A stretch of DNA of 64,000 bases from Epiperipatus broadwayi (GCA_028023455.1 JAQFVV010000012.1:5246499-5310498); one strand, 5' to 3'. Counted from the stretch's first letter, positions 47,246 through 59,632 are shown. A program made the numbers and translations. Notes: generated by a model from the letters alone, not told the origin.

Positions 47246-47433
47246 TATTTTGTATTTCCTTTCCGATATAACTTGATCATAATTCCCAGTGGTCGGAACC
47301 AGTTCCTACTTATCAGTGGATTTATTTGGTTATACACTATAAATAATGGTAGCACTCTGCTGTTCGCGTTTAATTTTACTCTCACAAAAACTTCCGATGA
47401 TCTCAACCGTGTTTCCGTTGATGTCTCTAGCAC
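47245..47433 (-). pseudogene. Protease C-terminal half, out of frame with its N-terminal half
   Basis: A minus frame containing EVFVRVKLNANSRVLPLFIV and ISRNWFRPLGI. This corresponds to the V-x-x-LPL-x-VV and LLGRxWL signature that ends Gypsy aspartic proteases. It is shifted relative to the frame with the DSG triad upstream. At least one more shift is needed around 47390-47420, so the protease is inactive. Confidence 0.65.
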
Positions 47434-47438
47434 AAACT

Positions 47439-47894
47439 TCAGTCCTCTCGATTTTTTTTAGAAAAACTGCTTCCTTTAGTAATGTTCTTCCAATCTCTTA
47501 AGGATATCAGAGCTACTCCTGAGCCGCTATCTATTTCCATTTTTAAATGCCTTCCTTCTATGTATACTGTTTGCTTAATTTCAGACTTTGCGCTCTTTAA
47601 TGATTTTATCTCGTACATTTCTGGGGATTGTTTACACAATTTTGATTCGTCAAAATCTCTCACTAGAGGTCCTCGCACTTCGTGGCTTGACAGGTTGCGC
47701 TGCAATTGACTACAATTTCGCTCGAGGTGTCCTGGTTTTCCGCAGCAGTAACATAGGTGATTGCACCTATAATATTTCTGATTTCTGCCTTTCTTTTCTC
47801 GCTCGACTGATCTCTGAATCGACTGGTACTGCATACACTGCGATGTGTTGATTACACATTTCTTTGCTTGGTCGATTACTAATTCATGTGCCAT
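47439..47894 (-). pseudogene. Nucleocapsid zinc knuckle and aspartic protease N-terminal half
   Basis: A 151-codon minus frame. A CCHC zinc knuckle (C-X2-C-X4-H-X4-C) occupies residues 48-61 (CYCCGKPGHLERNC), the RNA-binding nucleocapsid motif. Residues 121-126 read IDSGSG, the Asp-Ser/Thr-Gly active site of a retropepsin-type protease. The residues before the first Met continue the gag capsid region upstream without a stop for about 55 codons. The frame stops in the protease and the rest lies in another frame. Confidence 0.8.
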
Positions 47895-48061
47895 TCCCCT
47901 TTTTATTGCTTCCTTATATGTTATTGTAAAGTCTGCTATTAAATGTTCGTGGAATTTTGTTTCATATATTCCCAGTAATAATTGTTCAAGAAGTGCCTCT
48001 TCTAAAAACTGGCCATAAGCACAATTTTTTGCTAATTTGCGTAGTGCCAGATCGTATTCTT

Positions 48062-48389
48062 TAAAAGTTTTATTTTTTTCCTGTCGTCATAGTCTAAAAT
48101 GTAATCTGGCGATATGTTTTGATGGTAGAGGGCAGAACTCTGCAGTTAATTTCACGACTACCTCATTATATTGTAACGTTTCAGGCTCAACTGGCTCACA
48201 CAAATGATTAGCTATTTCCAATACTTTTATTCCTGCAAACCCCAAAAGAGTATCTATTTTTATATCATTTTCCTTGATGCTATTTACCAGGAAATGTTTT
48301 TCTACTAGTTTTACATATAATGGCCGGTTACCCGGATGTTCAACATCGAAGTCTGCTATTCGCAATTGTATGTTGGCAGCCATTTTCAA
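48062..48389 (-). pseudogene. gag N-terminal/capsid region of the LTR element
   Basis: A 100-codon minus frame from ATG at 48389. It has the retrotransposon gag pattern: F-D-V-E-H-P-G near the start, then KHFLVNSI, LLGFAG and an L-x-x-E-F-C-P segment. A frameshift near 48065-48090, in a T-rich run, separates it from the rest of gag (LLEQLLLGI, then the frame at 47894). The ATG lies about 115 bases after the 5' LTR, a usual leader length. Confidence 0.7.
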
Positions 48390-48479
48390 TGCACGAATTT
48401 ATCTCAGGTCGCGGATCCCTTTTTTGGTTTAATACTGAAATCCGACATATGTTCGCTGTTCCCAAAATCTGTCTACGGT

Positions 48480-48500
48480 GATCCTGTTCAACTGCACCAG
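48480..48500 (-). other. Probable primer binding site
   Basis: On the minus strand TGGTGCAGTTGAACAGGATC begins four bases after the 5' LTR end. A TGG start complementary to a tRNA CCA end is expected here. The matching tRNA is not identified. Confidence 0.5.
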
Positions 48501-48503
48501 CTT

Positions 48504-49030
48504 TGACGTGTATGCATCAAATAATTGAGACTTTAGACAGATTTGAGTAAGTTAAATTATTAATTTAATTTCCAGCAAATTACAATATATACATTACTGT
48601 TACAAACATCGGAAGAAATACTCCTTTAAAGTTGGGTATCATAGGTCTGCCCGTTAAGGCCACTGTAGTCTAACTTTTTCTACTACTGCTCTCAGATTCT
48701 CCCTCTACATCCCACTTATATACCCGACTTCTGGAGTCCTAACAAACATTCCATAAATACCTCTCCTTATATGGTCTGATAGCTGAACCCTTCACTAGTC
48801 CTTATGGGTTTTGATTTATCCCCATTTTTACCTTATAAGGTGAGACATTTTTATAAGTACATTTTACTTAACTTTAAACCCATATATGGTTATTTTTACA
48901 TGACAATTTACATTAATAATTCCAATACTTTTTATACACATATTATTTATGAATCTTTAATTTTACACTTATTATTTATTTACATAAAGAATTACAACAA
49001 ATTTTAAATCACCTTGTCCAGGACACTACA
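48504..49030 (-). repeat. 5' LTR of the LTR retrotransposon
   Basis: 527 bp, followed by TSD AGTAT at 49031. On the minus strand it begins TGTAGTGTCCTGGACAAGG. It should carry the promoter, but no TATA box can be singled out in this AT-rich sequence. Confidence 0.9.
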
Positions 49031-49360
49031 AGTATATACATGCGTGTGAATGAAAATAAATTAGGAAGATGGAATATGTATACTTGTCAGATGTGTATCT
49101 GCTTTTTAGTAAAACAATAGTTCTATATTCCTATGCATTTTTTATATTCCACAAATGTCAATTGAAATTTTTATCCAATGAATTATGAATGGTGAAATAT
49201 AGTACAATATAAATGGTATCATGCAAATATATATATATATATGTATGTATGTATGTATGTATAAGTCACCATCCAAGGCAGTAGATGACAACCGAAGGTG
49301 GATGGTGCTTAGAGTCTCCTGATTATGGACCCAGGCTGCCATTTGATGACCTTTTATTTA

Positions 49361-50795
49361 GGTACTTACAACTGTAGATCACTGTTAAATGAAGGAAAAT
49401 TGGAAGAACTATCTCATATTAAATGGGACATTATTGGACTTTGCGAAGTTAGAAAAAAGGTAAAGAGACAATTGATTTAAAAAGTGAATATGTACTATAC
49501 TACAAATGAGAAAACATTGGGTACAAGTGGAGTAGGGTTGATTATAAATAAAAAGTGTAAGAACAACACTGTAGACATTGACGGTGTATCAGACAGCATG
49601 GAAAGATTAGTTATTCAACTTATTAGCAGATATCAAATATAGATAATTCAAGTTTATGTCCAATAAGTACACATTGTGATGAAGAAGTAAAGGATTTTTA
49701 TAAGAATATACAAAATGCTTTTGATCAGACTAAACCACATTATAAAATTGTCATGGGATACTTTAAATGCTAAAATTTATAAACAATTGAAAAATGAATG
49801 CTGTAGGTAAATTTGATTATGTTGATAGGAATAAGTGAGGACTTGTCTTATGGACTTGACAGAAAAAAAAATTATATTATGAATTTTATTTTTGAAAAAA
49901 AGTTAAATACAAATCGACATAGAAACATTCAAATGAAAATACAATAGAATTGAATTTTATTTTGACTGATAAAAAATATGTATTTCAAAATTGTAATGTT
50001 CTTAATAAATTCAACACAGGAAGTGTTCATAGATTTGTAAGATGTAAGATGCATATTATGGCAAAACTAGAGAGAAAATATTATTAAGAAAATCAATATT
50101 CACAGTTAATATTCCTAATCTTCAGAAACATTCCAATGAATTTAAATTAGAACTTGTAAATCATTTTCACATATTAACAAACTTTGAACATGGTTCAGAT
50201 TTGAATAAATTAAATAGGTAGATAACTGATACATTTTTATAAATTATGAAAAATAGCAATTGATGAGTAAAATTTCTTCTGAGACAAGACAATTTATCAA
50301 GGGGAAAAAAATGAAAACATGTAAAAATGATGCATTAAGAAGAATTGAATATCTCGAATATTGTAAAATGGTGTGAAAAAGTTGGTAATGGTATAACAAA
50401 GTATAATTGTGAACTATCAAGGAAAGCTATAGAAGAGAGTGTAAAACAAAATTTTGGTACTGATAGAAAACTTATTTCTGCAATAAGAAAAAAGATAGAA
50501 CTATTACCAAAAAGAGAGATGGCATCATAAAATATGTAAAAGAGTTCTATCAAGAACTATATAGCAATAAAGAATGAAAAGTATCTACTACAATTATTAT
50601 ATCTTCTGAATTGCCAAGGATTTTAAATGAATAAATAAGACATGCAATTAAATTTATGAAGAATGAAAAATCTCCAGGTAATGAGGGAATTATAATTGAT
50701 ATCTTAAAGAAGCAGGTGAAGAAATAGAAAAAAATTTGGCAAGTTATATACCAACTCTCTAAGTGATAAAAATGTACCAGATGATTGGAAAAGTT
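49361..50795 (+). pseudogene. RTE-type LINE, AP-endonuclease domain and start of reverse transcriptase, decayed
   Basis: The plus strand carries the apurinic-endonuclease start GTYNCRSLLNEGKLEEL, then IIGLCEVRKK at about 49361-49470. At about 49665-49770 comes a FYKNIQNAFDQ segment, where the usual GDFN motif reads GYFK. A GSVHRFVRCK segment (normally GSDHR) lies near 50025. At about 50640-50795 the beginning of the reverse transcriptase is recognisable (MKNEKSPGNEGI, LKEAGEEI, VPDDW). Many frameshifts and stops separate the pieces. With the 45 kb copy it samples both ends of what may be the same family. A TATG/TGTA microsatellite (49230-49262) precedes it. Confidence 0.75.
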
Positions 50796-51780
50796 AAATA
50801 ATTTGAATGGTTTGAAATGGACTATTGAAAAGAACAGGACAAAAGTATTAAGTATTTGGATTTAATTATTACAAGAGATAATAGTATGTTAAGTTATGAA
50901 TTAATAATCAAACCAAGTTGTAAATCAAAAATACCAATTATGTATAAGATAGCAAGTTTTAAATCTTTTTTGTTTTGTAATGAAAAGTTATATTGTTACC
51001 AGTGTGATAAATTAAAAAATATTGAGATATTTGTGAAGGAATTGTTTGAAGTTGGTTATAAGATGAAACAGATTAACAATAATTTATGTCAATTTAAAGA
51101 TTGTTTAAATGAGTTGAAGATTGATAGTAAACAATGGATTTCTATTCCATTTATTTCAAATGCTCAAGTAAAATATTTTAAGGATATATATAAGAATGTG
51201 TTTAATGCTTCATTCTGTGTTCCAAATAATATTAATAAATTAGTAAATAAATTTTAAAATGTCATACGTCATACCTGTCAAGCAGAAAAGTAATATTGTG
51301 TATCAAATTTTTTTTGTGTGTACCTTATTATATATAGGTGAATCATTGTGCAGTATTGAAAGATTAAAGGAGTATGAATTATTATATAAGGTATAAAAAG
51401 TAAAAAGAATAGTGATTTAAGAACTGCTTCAGTTTTTTTTTATTATGAAAGGACATGTAAATATAAATTTAAGGTTGATATTGAAAGTGTGAAGATTCTT
51501 CATGAAGAGATAAACTATAATAAAAGAAAACTTAAGGAGGCAATTTTTATAAATAGGAATAAAATGAATTTAATTAATAGACAAACTGCTAACCTTAAAA
51601 TTTGGGATTCATAGGATTTGAGTTGATGATGTTTGTTTCCATTATGTTTTTTGAATTTAACATAACAGCAGTTGAGGCAGGTTAAGGAATTAACCAAAAG
51701 TACTTCTGCAGATTGAAAGACTATTTATAATAGTTTATTACCATTGTATTTATTATTTTTATTGTTATTATATATATTGT
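50795..51780 (+). pseudogene. 5'-truncated Penelope-like element: reverse-transcriptase thumb and GIY-YIG endonuclease
   Basis: A 133-codon frame (50856-51257) starts with MDLIITRDNSMLSYEL; the upstream KYLDL extends it. It continues through KPSCKSKIPI and IEIFVKELFEVGYKM, then WISIPFISNAQVKYFKDIY. This is the FLDL...KP...GY...IP-Y-I order of Penelope-like reverse transcriptases, downstream of the catalytic YxDD. In the next frame, about 51275-51393, KSNIVYQIFF followed by YIGES marks a GIY-YIG endonuclease. A third frame (51405-51614) has KILHEEINYNKRKLKEAIFI and NRQTANLKIW. A 3' UTR follows. Frameshifts break the ORF. The 5' junction lies directly against RTE sequence. Confidence 0.78.
51666..51712 (+). 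ncRNA. Hammerhead-like motif in the Penelope-like 3' UTR (tentative)
   Basis: Just after the endonuclease stop: CAGCA then GTTGAGGCA, a hairpin GGTTAA/TTAACC, AAAA, the palindrome AAGTACTT, C and TGCAG pairing with CAGCA (4 of 5). The same layout at 5391-5440 has GAAA after the hairpin and GTTGATGCA before it. The core is not CUGANGA (one inserted base and a C3 change), so this may be a decayed or variant hammerhead or chance. Confidence 0.3.
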
Positions 51781-53214
51781 AAAAATTAGGAACTTTGCAA
51801 TCAATTATATTAATATATATATGTTTTAAAATGTATATAAAAATATTGACAGAAGACAGTATAAGAAAGCAGAAATATTTATTTTTGATTATGCATACAT
51901 TTGTATTATATATTAATAAAGGAAGATGGATGTTTTTATTAGTTTGATGTATATATATATATTTTTTCTAAAATTGATTATTTAATACATATTTCATATT
52001 TTTATTGTAGTACAAAATATTGCATTTTTTATTATCACCATTCGATTTTGTTGTGTATTTTTTATTATTTTTTTCCTCTAATTTGTGTGATATACATTTT
52101 GTTTGTGAATATAGAGTTGGCAATAGTAATAATAATATATGCAGAATAAATAAACAAATTATATGAATATCACTTTGGGGAATGCTAATAAAATGTATAG
52201 AAATATTTGTTTGTTAAAAAAGGATTTATGATTTACAATAATGTGTTTATTTATTGTATGTATCCTGAACTTTTTAGATTTATTTTAGATATCTCTAAGA
52301 TTTTGTTGTTTGTTTGTTTTTTAAGCAATTGTAAAAATAAAAAAAGAAAGTTTAAAAAAAATCAATAGTTATGCTATAAGTAGGTTATAGACCTTTATTG
52401 TCTCATGAAAGTGTAATCTAGGATGACATGGTGATTAAAGATGCAACAAAGGAAAAAGTGATTGTGCTTATAATTTTTTATTATTGATAATAACAAAATT
52501 TGTTATTGTTGATTTTTTTTTCTTCTGCCTAAATTTTAATTAATTGAACTTTATCTGAAGTCAATAATATCAAAGAATGATTAACTAATAAAGACTTGGC
52601 CAGCTGAAGAATTTGATTTATATCTCTACAAATATTCACAATCTGAAGAAGGAAAAAAAATTATTGACAAGCATGCACCTGAAAAGAAAAACAAATTACT
52701 TTAAAAATGAATCACTATATCTGTTCTGAAGATTAAGATGAAAATTCTAATGGTAAAAATATCTTAAATAACTTTGCTACATTTGTTAGTTCACTTTAAT
52801 TTAACAAAGAGAAGGGAAGCTTTAAGGAATGTCAACTTTCATTATTCATAAAATTTGAGTATTGTCAACTAAAGATAAGCTGCCATGTTAGTCTGAGTTA
52901 GTCAGATTAAACCTAAACTCTTACAATAACTATCAATTTGGAAAAGAAAAAATAGTAAAAAAAAGGTCAGTCTAAATAATTCACTTTTTTTAAAAAAAAA
53001 ATTATTGCAATGAACATGTTTATTTTTGTTCTTTTTTTTTGGGGGGGTGGGTGTCATAATAAACCAACAATCCACCAGATATATATATATTATTTTGTTT
53101 TAATCCTTTTCCTGCCTCTTACGAGACCTCTTGTTGACAGTTGATGTCATTCTAATTTCGTTATTTTTAATGCTAGGATCTTCGTTTGTCAGTTATTGAT
53201 TAGGTTTTTAAAAG
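51781..53214. other. AT-rich non-coding stretch
   Basis: No gene is supported. A G run near 53040-53048 follows a T run. Confidence 0.45.
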
Positions 53215-53425
53215 TTCTGTAAGATGGTGCCCTCTTCCGAATTATTTTACAAGTAAAAAATCAAAAAAACCGCATTTAAAGCTAAACAAAGAAAGAAGCT
53301 TGTTGGTGATTGGCTGTCAGCTGGCTCTCAGTCGAAAAAGACATTCTGATTGGCTGGAAAGAACAAAGAAACTGCCTGATGAAAGAAAATAAAGAAAAAT
53401 GCTGAGATTTTCATTTTGAATGTGA
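53215..53425 (+). repeat. Dispersed ~210-bp repeat, copy 1
   Basis: Shares with 57966-58164 (inverted) the blocks AAGATGGTGCCCTC, GAATTATTTTACAAGT, CTGATTGGCTGG and TTTTCATTTTGA in the same order. Identity is moderate. Class unknown. It is more G+C-rich than its flanks. Confidence 0.5.
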
Positions 53426-56400
53426 TTTAAGTATTAAAAAAGTATAATTTGAGAAATTAAAATAATTTTTAATAAAATATACTAAAAAAACAAAATTATT
53501 TTCAAAAAATAATGAAGATTTTAGTAAAAATATTTAAGATTTAGCAAAAAGAAATCTTTACTTTTCCATAACGTAAAATTGAAAAAAAGCATTTACGTCA
53601 GCACTTCTTTGTTTATAAGTTCGCTTTTAAATTTGCCGAAATTGAATATTTTATAATAAATAAATAGCAATTTATTTTTGAAAGAACTTTCATTCACTTT
53701 CATAACCTGAAAAATTAGTAATATACTTTTTATAAATGTATCTGAGTTGAATTTAATATTATAGGCGAATATGTTTTAACAATAGGCTTTGTCTTCAGTT
53801 TGTGAGTTGGCCAATTAAAAGCTTTGATTTTTACCTCATACAACCAATAATATAATTAGCAGTTAAAAGGTTAATAGACATATTTATATGTGTGTGCCAT
53901 ATACATATGTACATAAATAGTATGTTTTACAAGAAGTTTTGTTCTCATAAAGACTATTTATATATACATAAATGTATTGATGTTATCATCATTAGTGAAA
54001 ATTATTTATCTTCTTTTGACAAATAATTTGTAGCTATAATCAAGATGCATTTTAAGAGGCACTTTATTATATTAGTATTTTATAAATTATATGTGAGTAT
54101 TTATATACATAATGAAAAGGAATCTTTATTAATTATGACCGTTTATTATATAAAGATATTTATTCAAGTTATTTTAATTTAATGAGAAATATCTCATTAA
54201 ATTCTGAAAAATAGTTATGATATAGAGGAATATATCAATTGTTTTGTCCAGAATTGAGAATCACATTTAGCATAATAAGGATCAGTGTAAAAAGTCTGCA
54301 TTTGGCACTTCAAAACAAAGAAGTGAAATTTAAGAAATATATATTTATATTTAGCATAGTATACACGGAGAATATTTAAATTTTTTTGATTGCAAATTTA
54401 GTATGATTCTGCCAAGTAGATGTATCTTTGATTTTGCACCATCTGATCTCATTTTTGAAGAGTCAATGGTCTTCATTTAGATACAAATGTAGCTCCATAA
54501 ACATATTATTACCAAATATTATAAACATGAATGTCATAGAAATCAAGTGAAAATCCTATGAAATAAATTATATAGTTTGCTTGGTTAATTTATCATTATA
54601 TCCATTCTTAAAAGAAAAAGAGAATACAGATCATAAATAAAGATATACTACTTCTTTTATTTAAAGCAACTTTTTGTGAATTTTCTTTTTTAATCACTTA
54701 TAAATATGTTTGGATCATTGTGCAATATATGAGTTTGTTAATTAAATTATTTTTACCCGAGAATATTCAAATATTAATGAACACTTACACAATTTAGTTG
54801 TTTGTTGTTATAAATTACATTCAATAACATATTCTCTTTATTTCTTTTTTATATTTTGGCAAGTAATCAACTCTCATTAGTTGTTTTTAATGCTAAGTCT
54901 GAGAGCAGATTATTGAAGTATTGAGAGAGATAATGAAGTTGAATATGTTTCTTGTTTATGTAATGGGTTTGACTTAGTTAGTTCTAACGTGTTATTTCAA
55001 AAGGCTAGCCTATTATTATATCAACTGCCAGTAAAGTTGGACACATAGCAGAGAAAGCTTCTTGTTCTCTATTTGTTTATTATATAATTAAAAGGCCACT
55101 TTTCTGTAATGATGATCTAGATGTATAGAATTTAATGGGAATTTGAAATAAGGAACTTTTATATAGGATTTTAAAAATTAACTTACTCATTTTCTATTAT
55201 TTCTTGTTATATACTATTTTGGTATGAAGTATTGGTTTCTTCATTTTCATATTATTATAATTTGAGCATTAGCAAACCTGATCCTTTCAATTTTGTTGTA
55301 TCATTACAATATGCCAATCAAATATTTAGGATATAATAAAGATTATGTCATTATCATTTTATGTTTCATTTTAATTTAGCTTTTGTTTGTGATGTGTATT
55401 TGTTAGTAAAGCTCTTTGAGTTTTATTTTACTCTTTCAATTTGATTCAGTTTGCAGTGAGGAGGGGTATTGATTAAGTCAAACATTGTCTATCTGTTCCA
55501 TTACAACATATGTAATATTTTCCCAACATTATATATAATATTTGCTTTTGACTAATTAACTAAATGCTATTAATGAACTTTCTCATAATATTTTAAAACT
55601 ATGTCATATATATATATAAGACTGTGCTTGTATCTAGATTGTTCTGGATTCCTGTTCATATAGAAAAGTTTCTAAACCTGTTATCCCTATAAACAACTGT
55701 AACATCTAATGCAAATAATCATTTTTCATTGACATAATCTTTCATTGAATACGAGAATACTAAAAATTTTATTAACAACATTTGGTTAACTGGTAAAAAC
55801 TAAAAATTATATAAGTGCGTGTGTGTTTGGATGTACATATATAAACATTATTATATGACTTTGATATTATTAAATTGTCATTGTTAAAATAAATAGATAT
55901 ATATATTAATCAAATATATATGCATATAATGTACAAATATTTTAACTTATCTTATTCTACTAAAACATTGCCATTTTGAATCATCTCACATTTTACAAAT
56001 AAGCAAATACAGCATAAATATTATGAGTGGAAAAAAATATCAGCATTGAAATTAATTTATTTATCATTAAATAATAAAAAAAGATTTTAAATTAAAATCC
56101 TTTATGTCAATAAGCTGAGTAACTCCTGATGATTTTTAATTATCTCATGGGAATATGCTGAGAATTTTAATAGTCATCCTTTTTTTTTTTAAAAAAAAAA
56201 AAAAAAAGGTTTTATATGAATTGAACTATTCTCTTTTCGTTTTAAAATTTTCATTTTGTTTTTGAATATTTTTGCTATCTGTACTTATTGTTTTAATTTT
56301 ACTTGATTATTTTTTGTTTTTTATAAAGTTTGTGTATAAGTTTTATTTTATATGTTAAATAAATGTTATCTATTTAAATACAACACTAACAACACCTCCT

Positions 56401-56793
56401 ACAACTCTGCAATATGTGGTTGTGCAGGTTGACAAGAACACAAAGGTATTTATTTCATCATTGGAGTTTTCATGTTACTGTGATAATTAATTAAATTTAC
56501 ATGTAAATGAAAGTATTTAGATTTCTGATTGACCACTGTCAGAAATACATATTCTGATTGTCAATAGTTTTTATTTAAATACCAGACTGCACCCAATCTA
56601 TGTAAACCCCGCTGTTTTTCTTTAATTGGTTGTTTTAATTTTTTTTTTTTGATATTTAATATAAACTAAAGATTTTAATATTACTGTATATATTAAATGT
56701 GAGAAATGTAACTAGAAAGAAGGCTGTCATTTCGACTTTAATTATATGCTAGCCAAAACTTTTTTAAGATTTAATTACATAATATATATTAAG
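53426..56793. other. AT-rich non-coding stretch
   Basis: No gene or element is supported. A long T run followed by an A run at about 56180-56208 is a perfect simple palindrome. A short G+C-richer segment at 56385-56450 is discussed among the rejected items. Confidence 0.45.
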
Positions 56794-57338
56794 GCTCTCA
56801 AATCAAAATGCTTTAGATTCTCCTGTATTATTATAAATTAGTTCAAAGATAAGAGTGGTTGCTTTTGTCTTTTAAAGTTGTTAATCTTGTGTTAAGATTT
56901 GTAGAGATTCCTGCTGTTGCATCTAGGTGCAGTCTTAAGGTTATAGCCTTAATATATATTACTTAGGTAATGAATATGCACTTAACAAATTATTAATTAC
57001 AACTTTAAATTGTCTTAAAGATTTCTAATTATAAGAGCTTCACACTGACTCACTGTAAATTGCAAGATTTCTCGTACATTACCTTTTATATAAATTGTGG
57101 AATTAATCCCTGAAGAATTTAATAGCTTGCTCTCAAATCAAAATGCTTTAGATTCACCTATATACTTAAAAAGTAGGTCAAAGATAAGAGTGGCTGCTCT
57201 TGTCTTTTAAAGTCATTAATCTTGTATTAAGATTTGTAGAGATCCCTACTGTTGCATCTATGCACATAGTTTTAAGATTATAAATATATATTACTTAGGT
57301 AATGAGTATGCACTTAACAAATTATTAATTACAATTTT
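56794..57338. repeat. Direct repeat pair, about 210 bp each
   Basis: About 56794-57005 and 57129-57338 match with moderate divergence (GCTCTCAAATCAAAATGCTT at both starts, TGCACTTAACAAATTATTAA at both ends). They are separated by about 125 bases. Short TTTTAATATTATATA-like blocks flank both sides (56655, 57345, 58370). It could be a remnant with terminal direct repeats or a local duplication. No ribozyme core was found. Confidence 0.55.
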
Positions 57339-57965
57339 AATATTTAATGTAAATTAAGCAAAATATTTTAATATTATATATTAAACATGAAAAATATAGC
57401 CACCCTGAAAGACAAATTTTTTTTAATATTAATTCTTTGCATAAACATAATAAGATGATAATCAAAACTAAATGTAAATACTTTACTATAGTTTTCCCTT
57501 CACTAAATATCAGACTTCAAACATGAATTTATGTACTGTAATCACATTTTTTCATGATTTAAATACAATACCTCTGCAGTTAAAATCACATTTTTTTCTG
57601 AATGTTTTTTAACCTTTGGTCAATTACAGAATGAGCAATAAAAATATATTCATCTTTTAATATTATATTCATTTTAGTTTCATTTGTAAAAAGTATATTA
57701 ATAATTTGTCAGGTTATAAAAGTGAACAAATTTGTATTTATAATTATAAAAATATTCAATAGTGGACAACCTAAAAAGAATGTGCGTAACCTATTAGAAA
57801 ATATTGAGTATGTCAGTGATTTTCTTTTTTCAATTTACATTGGTGTAAAAGTAAAGAATTATTACTAAAATCTTAACTATTTTTATAAAATAATTTTATT
57901 TTCAGCATATTTTAGCAAAACAATTTATAATATGTAAAAAGAAAATATTAAAAACCACTCTAAAA

Positions 57966-58164
57966 CAGCATTTTCATTTTCAAAATCAAAACAAAGAAGT
58001 TGGAGCGATGAAAATTATTGACAAGCACTCTTTCTTTCTTCAAAATGAGAACCAACCAATCAGCATCTGGGAAAGACTGTCTTCTTCCATTATTGCAGCT
58101 TCTTACATCAATATTATTATTTTTTGACTTGTAAAATAATTCTAGTGAGGGCAGCATCTTACCA
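57966..58164 (-). repeat. Dispersed ~210-bp repeat, copy 2
   Basis: Inverted counterpart of 53215-53425. The antisense 65-codon frame here is incidental. Confidence 0.5.
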
Positions 58165-59006
58165 TACTTTTTAAACTTTAAAATGAGCCTAAAATCACTA
58201 CAATAACATAAAAATTGGCCATTTTACAGTTTGTTGAAGCCATGTTCAAGTTTATTCGCATCTTTCTTTAATAGAGTTAATAGTGGGGACCTTTATTACA
58301 ATGGAATTGTTTTTGCAATAATTGGCTGCTTAACAAATTTTTGTTAAGATTTAATGTAAATTGAACAAAACATTTTAATATTATATAAATAAATTTCTGA
58401 ATTTTTATAAAGCTAAATTAAAATTTACATTTTTAAATATACCTGTTATATTGACATTTTCTGGAGCACCCTCTAAATAAAAAAAATATTTTTGTTCAAT
58501 AGTCAGTTATGATTATTGTAATTACAAGGGTTTTTTTAGCTGTATTAATAATTACCATTTATTGTAATTTTTTTGGATTAAATATAATATTTGTAATATT
58601 TTTTATTTAATTCTTTGCTTTAACATTTTTTTAAAGATTTAATAGAAATATGATTTTTCTATTAAATATTGCTAATTTATAAATGTTTGTTAACATTTTT
58701 AAGTATATTGTTTATCTCAATTATATTAGGGGATTGACAGACCATGAAAGCATGGGGCATCTTAATATCAAATTATGAATTTGTGTTTGTGGCTGTTTTT
58801 GCAGCTGTCTGGGAACCTTTATCGTGAAATATATATTATAACCTTGAAGTTAAGAACACTGTACTGATTTTTTCCCTGCATTTTTTTTATTTAATGGCAG
58901 AATTACTTCTTTCACATAAACATAGTGGTTGTGATGTCATCAGACAAACATTCATTTACCAATCAGACAACAGAGAAAGTATGGATTTTATATATAAGAT
59001 AAGTGT

Positions 59007-59340
59007 ATTACTTTTTTACTTAATCTTGTGACAAATCCTCAAAATATCATACAGTGCATATTACATATTCTACCAATGTATAAACTAAATGAATTGGCAC
59101 CATGTCACCATGATATTTAATAAAATTTATATAGAGAGAAAATATTTAGATTTCCAAATCGATATATTGTTAGAAACATGTTTTGATTGTAAATATTTTT
59201 TATTTAGGTATGAAAGAATTACTTTTTTATTTAATTTTGTGACAATTACTCAAAATATACTATAGCACATATTATTTTGTTTACCATTGCAAGAAACTAA
59301 ACAGACTGGTGTCATGTCACCATGAAATTTAACAAAATAT
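59007..59340. repeat. Direct repeat pair, about 125 bp each
   Basis: About 59007-59132 and 59217-59340 share TTACTTTTTTA, TTGTGACAA, TCAAAATAT and CATGTCACCATGA in the same order. Moderate divergence, spacer about 85 bases. Class unknown. Confidence 0.5.
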
Positions 59341-59632
59341 ATATGTAAATATTTTTTTTAATTTCTCATTCATTTTTATTTAAATCTTTTTTATATTAAA
59401 AATGATGCATTATTATCAATAATTTATTTAAAAATAAAGTTATTTAAAAATTTTGGCCTCACAATAATTATAGCAGTTCTGAAATATATTAGACAACAGT
59501 TATATAGAAGATAATTACATTTATCAGTCATATTTTATAAGTATCCTGTATTTGGTATAGCACAATGGTAAAATATCAGCATCTAAAATATAATATTTTG
59601 GGATCAATTCCAGTGCTTTTTCAAAAATTTTA
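59341..59632. other. AT-rich non-coding stretch
   Basis: Nothing is supported. Confidence 0.4.

Larger units (their letters stand above)
46122..49035 (-). mobile_element. Ty3/Gypsy-like LTR retrotransposon, internally deleted, with 5-bp TSD
   Basis: Two 527-bp LTRs (46127-46653 and 48504-49030) begin TGACGTGTATG and end GACACTACA. AGTAT occurs immediately outside both ends (46122-46126 and 49031-49035). The internal part is only 1850 bp and runs on the minus strand: gag, nucleocapsid and protease, the first residues of the reverse-transcriptase region, then an integrase C-terminal tail. The reverse-transcriptase core, RNase H and integrase core are missing. The LTRs differ at about 23 positions by hand count (about 4 percent), so the insertion is fairly old. 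Frames are broken, so mobility would need proteins in trans. Confidence 0.9.

Noticed and set aside
46923-47851. Several plus-strand frames of 65-87 codons
   Set aside because: Shadows of the minus-strand gag/pol remnants of the LTR element.
56385-56450. Possible short exon: G+C-richer segment with GTGCAG before 56428 and a GTATTT donor at 56446
   Set aside because: An 18-base exon or a longer frame (TTLTTPPTTLQYVVV...) has no supporting homology to L1CAM FN3 domains and no clear acceptor for the longer version. Transcript data would decide.
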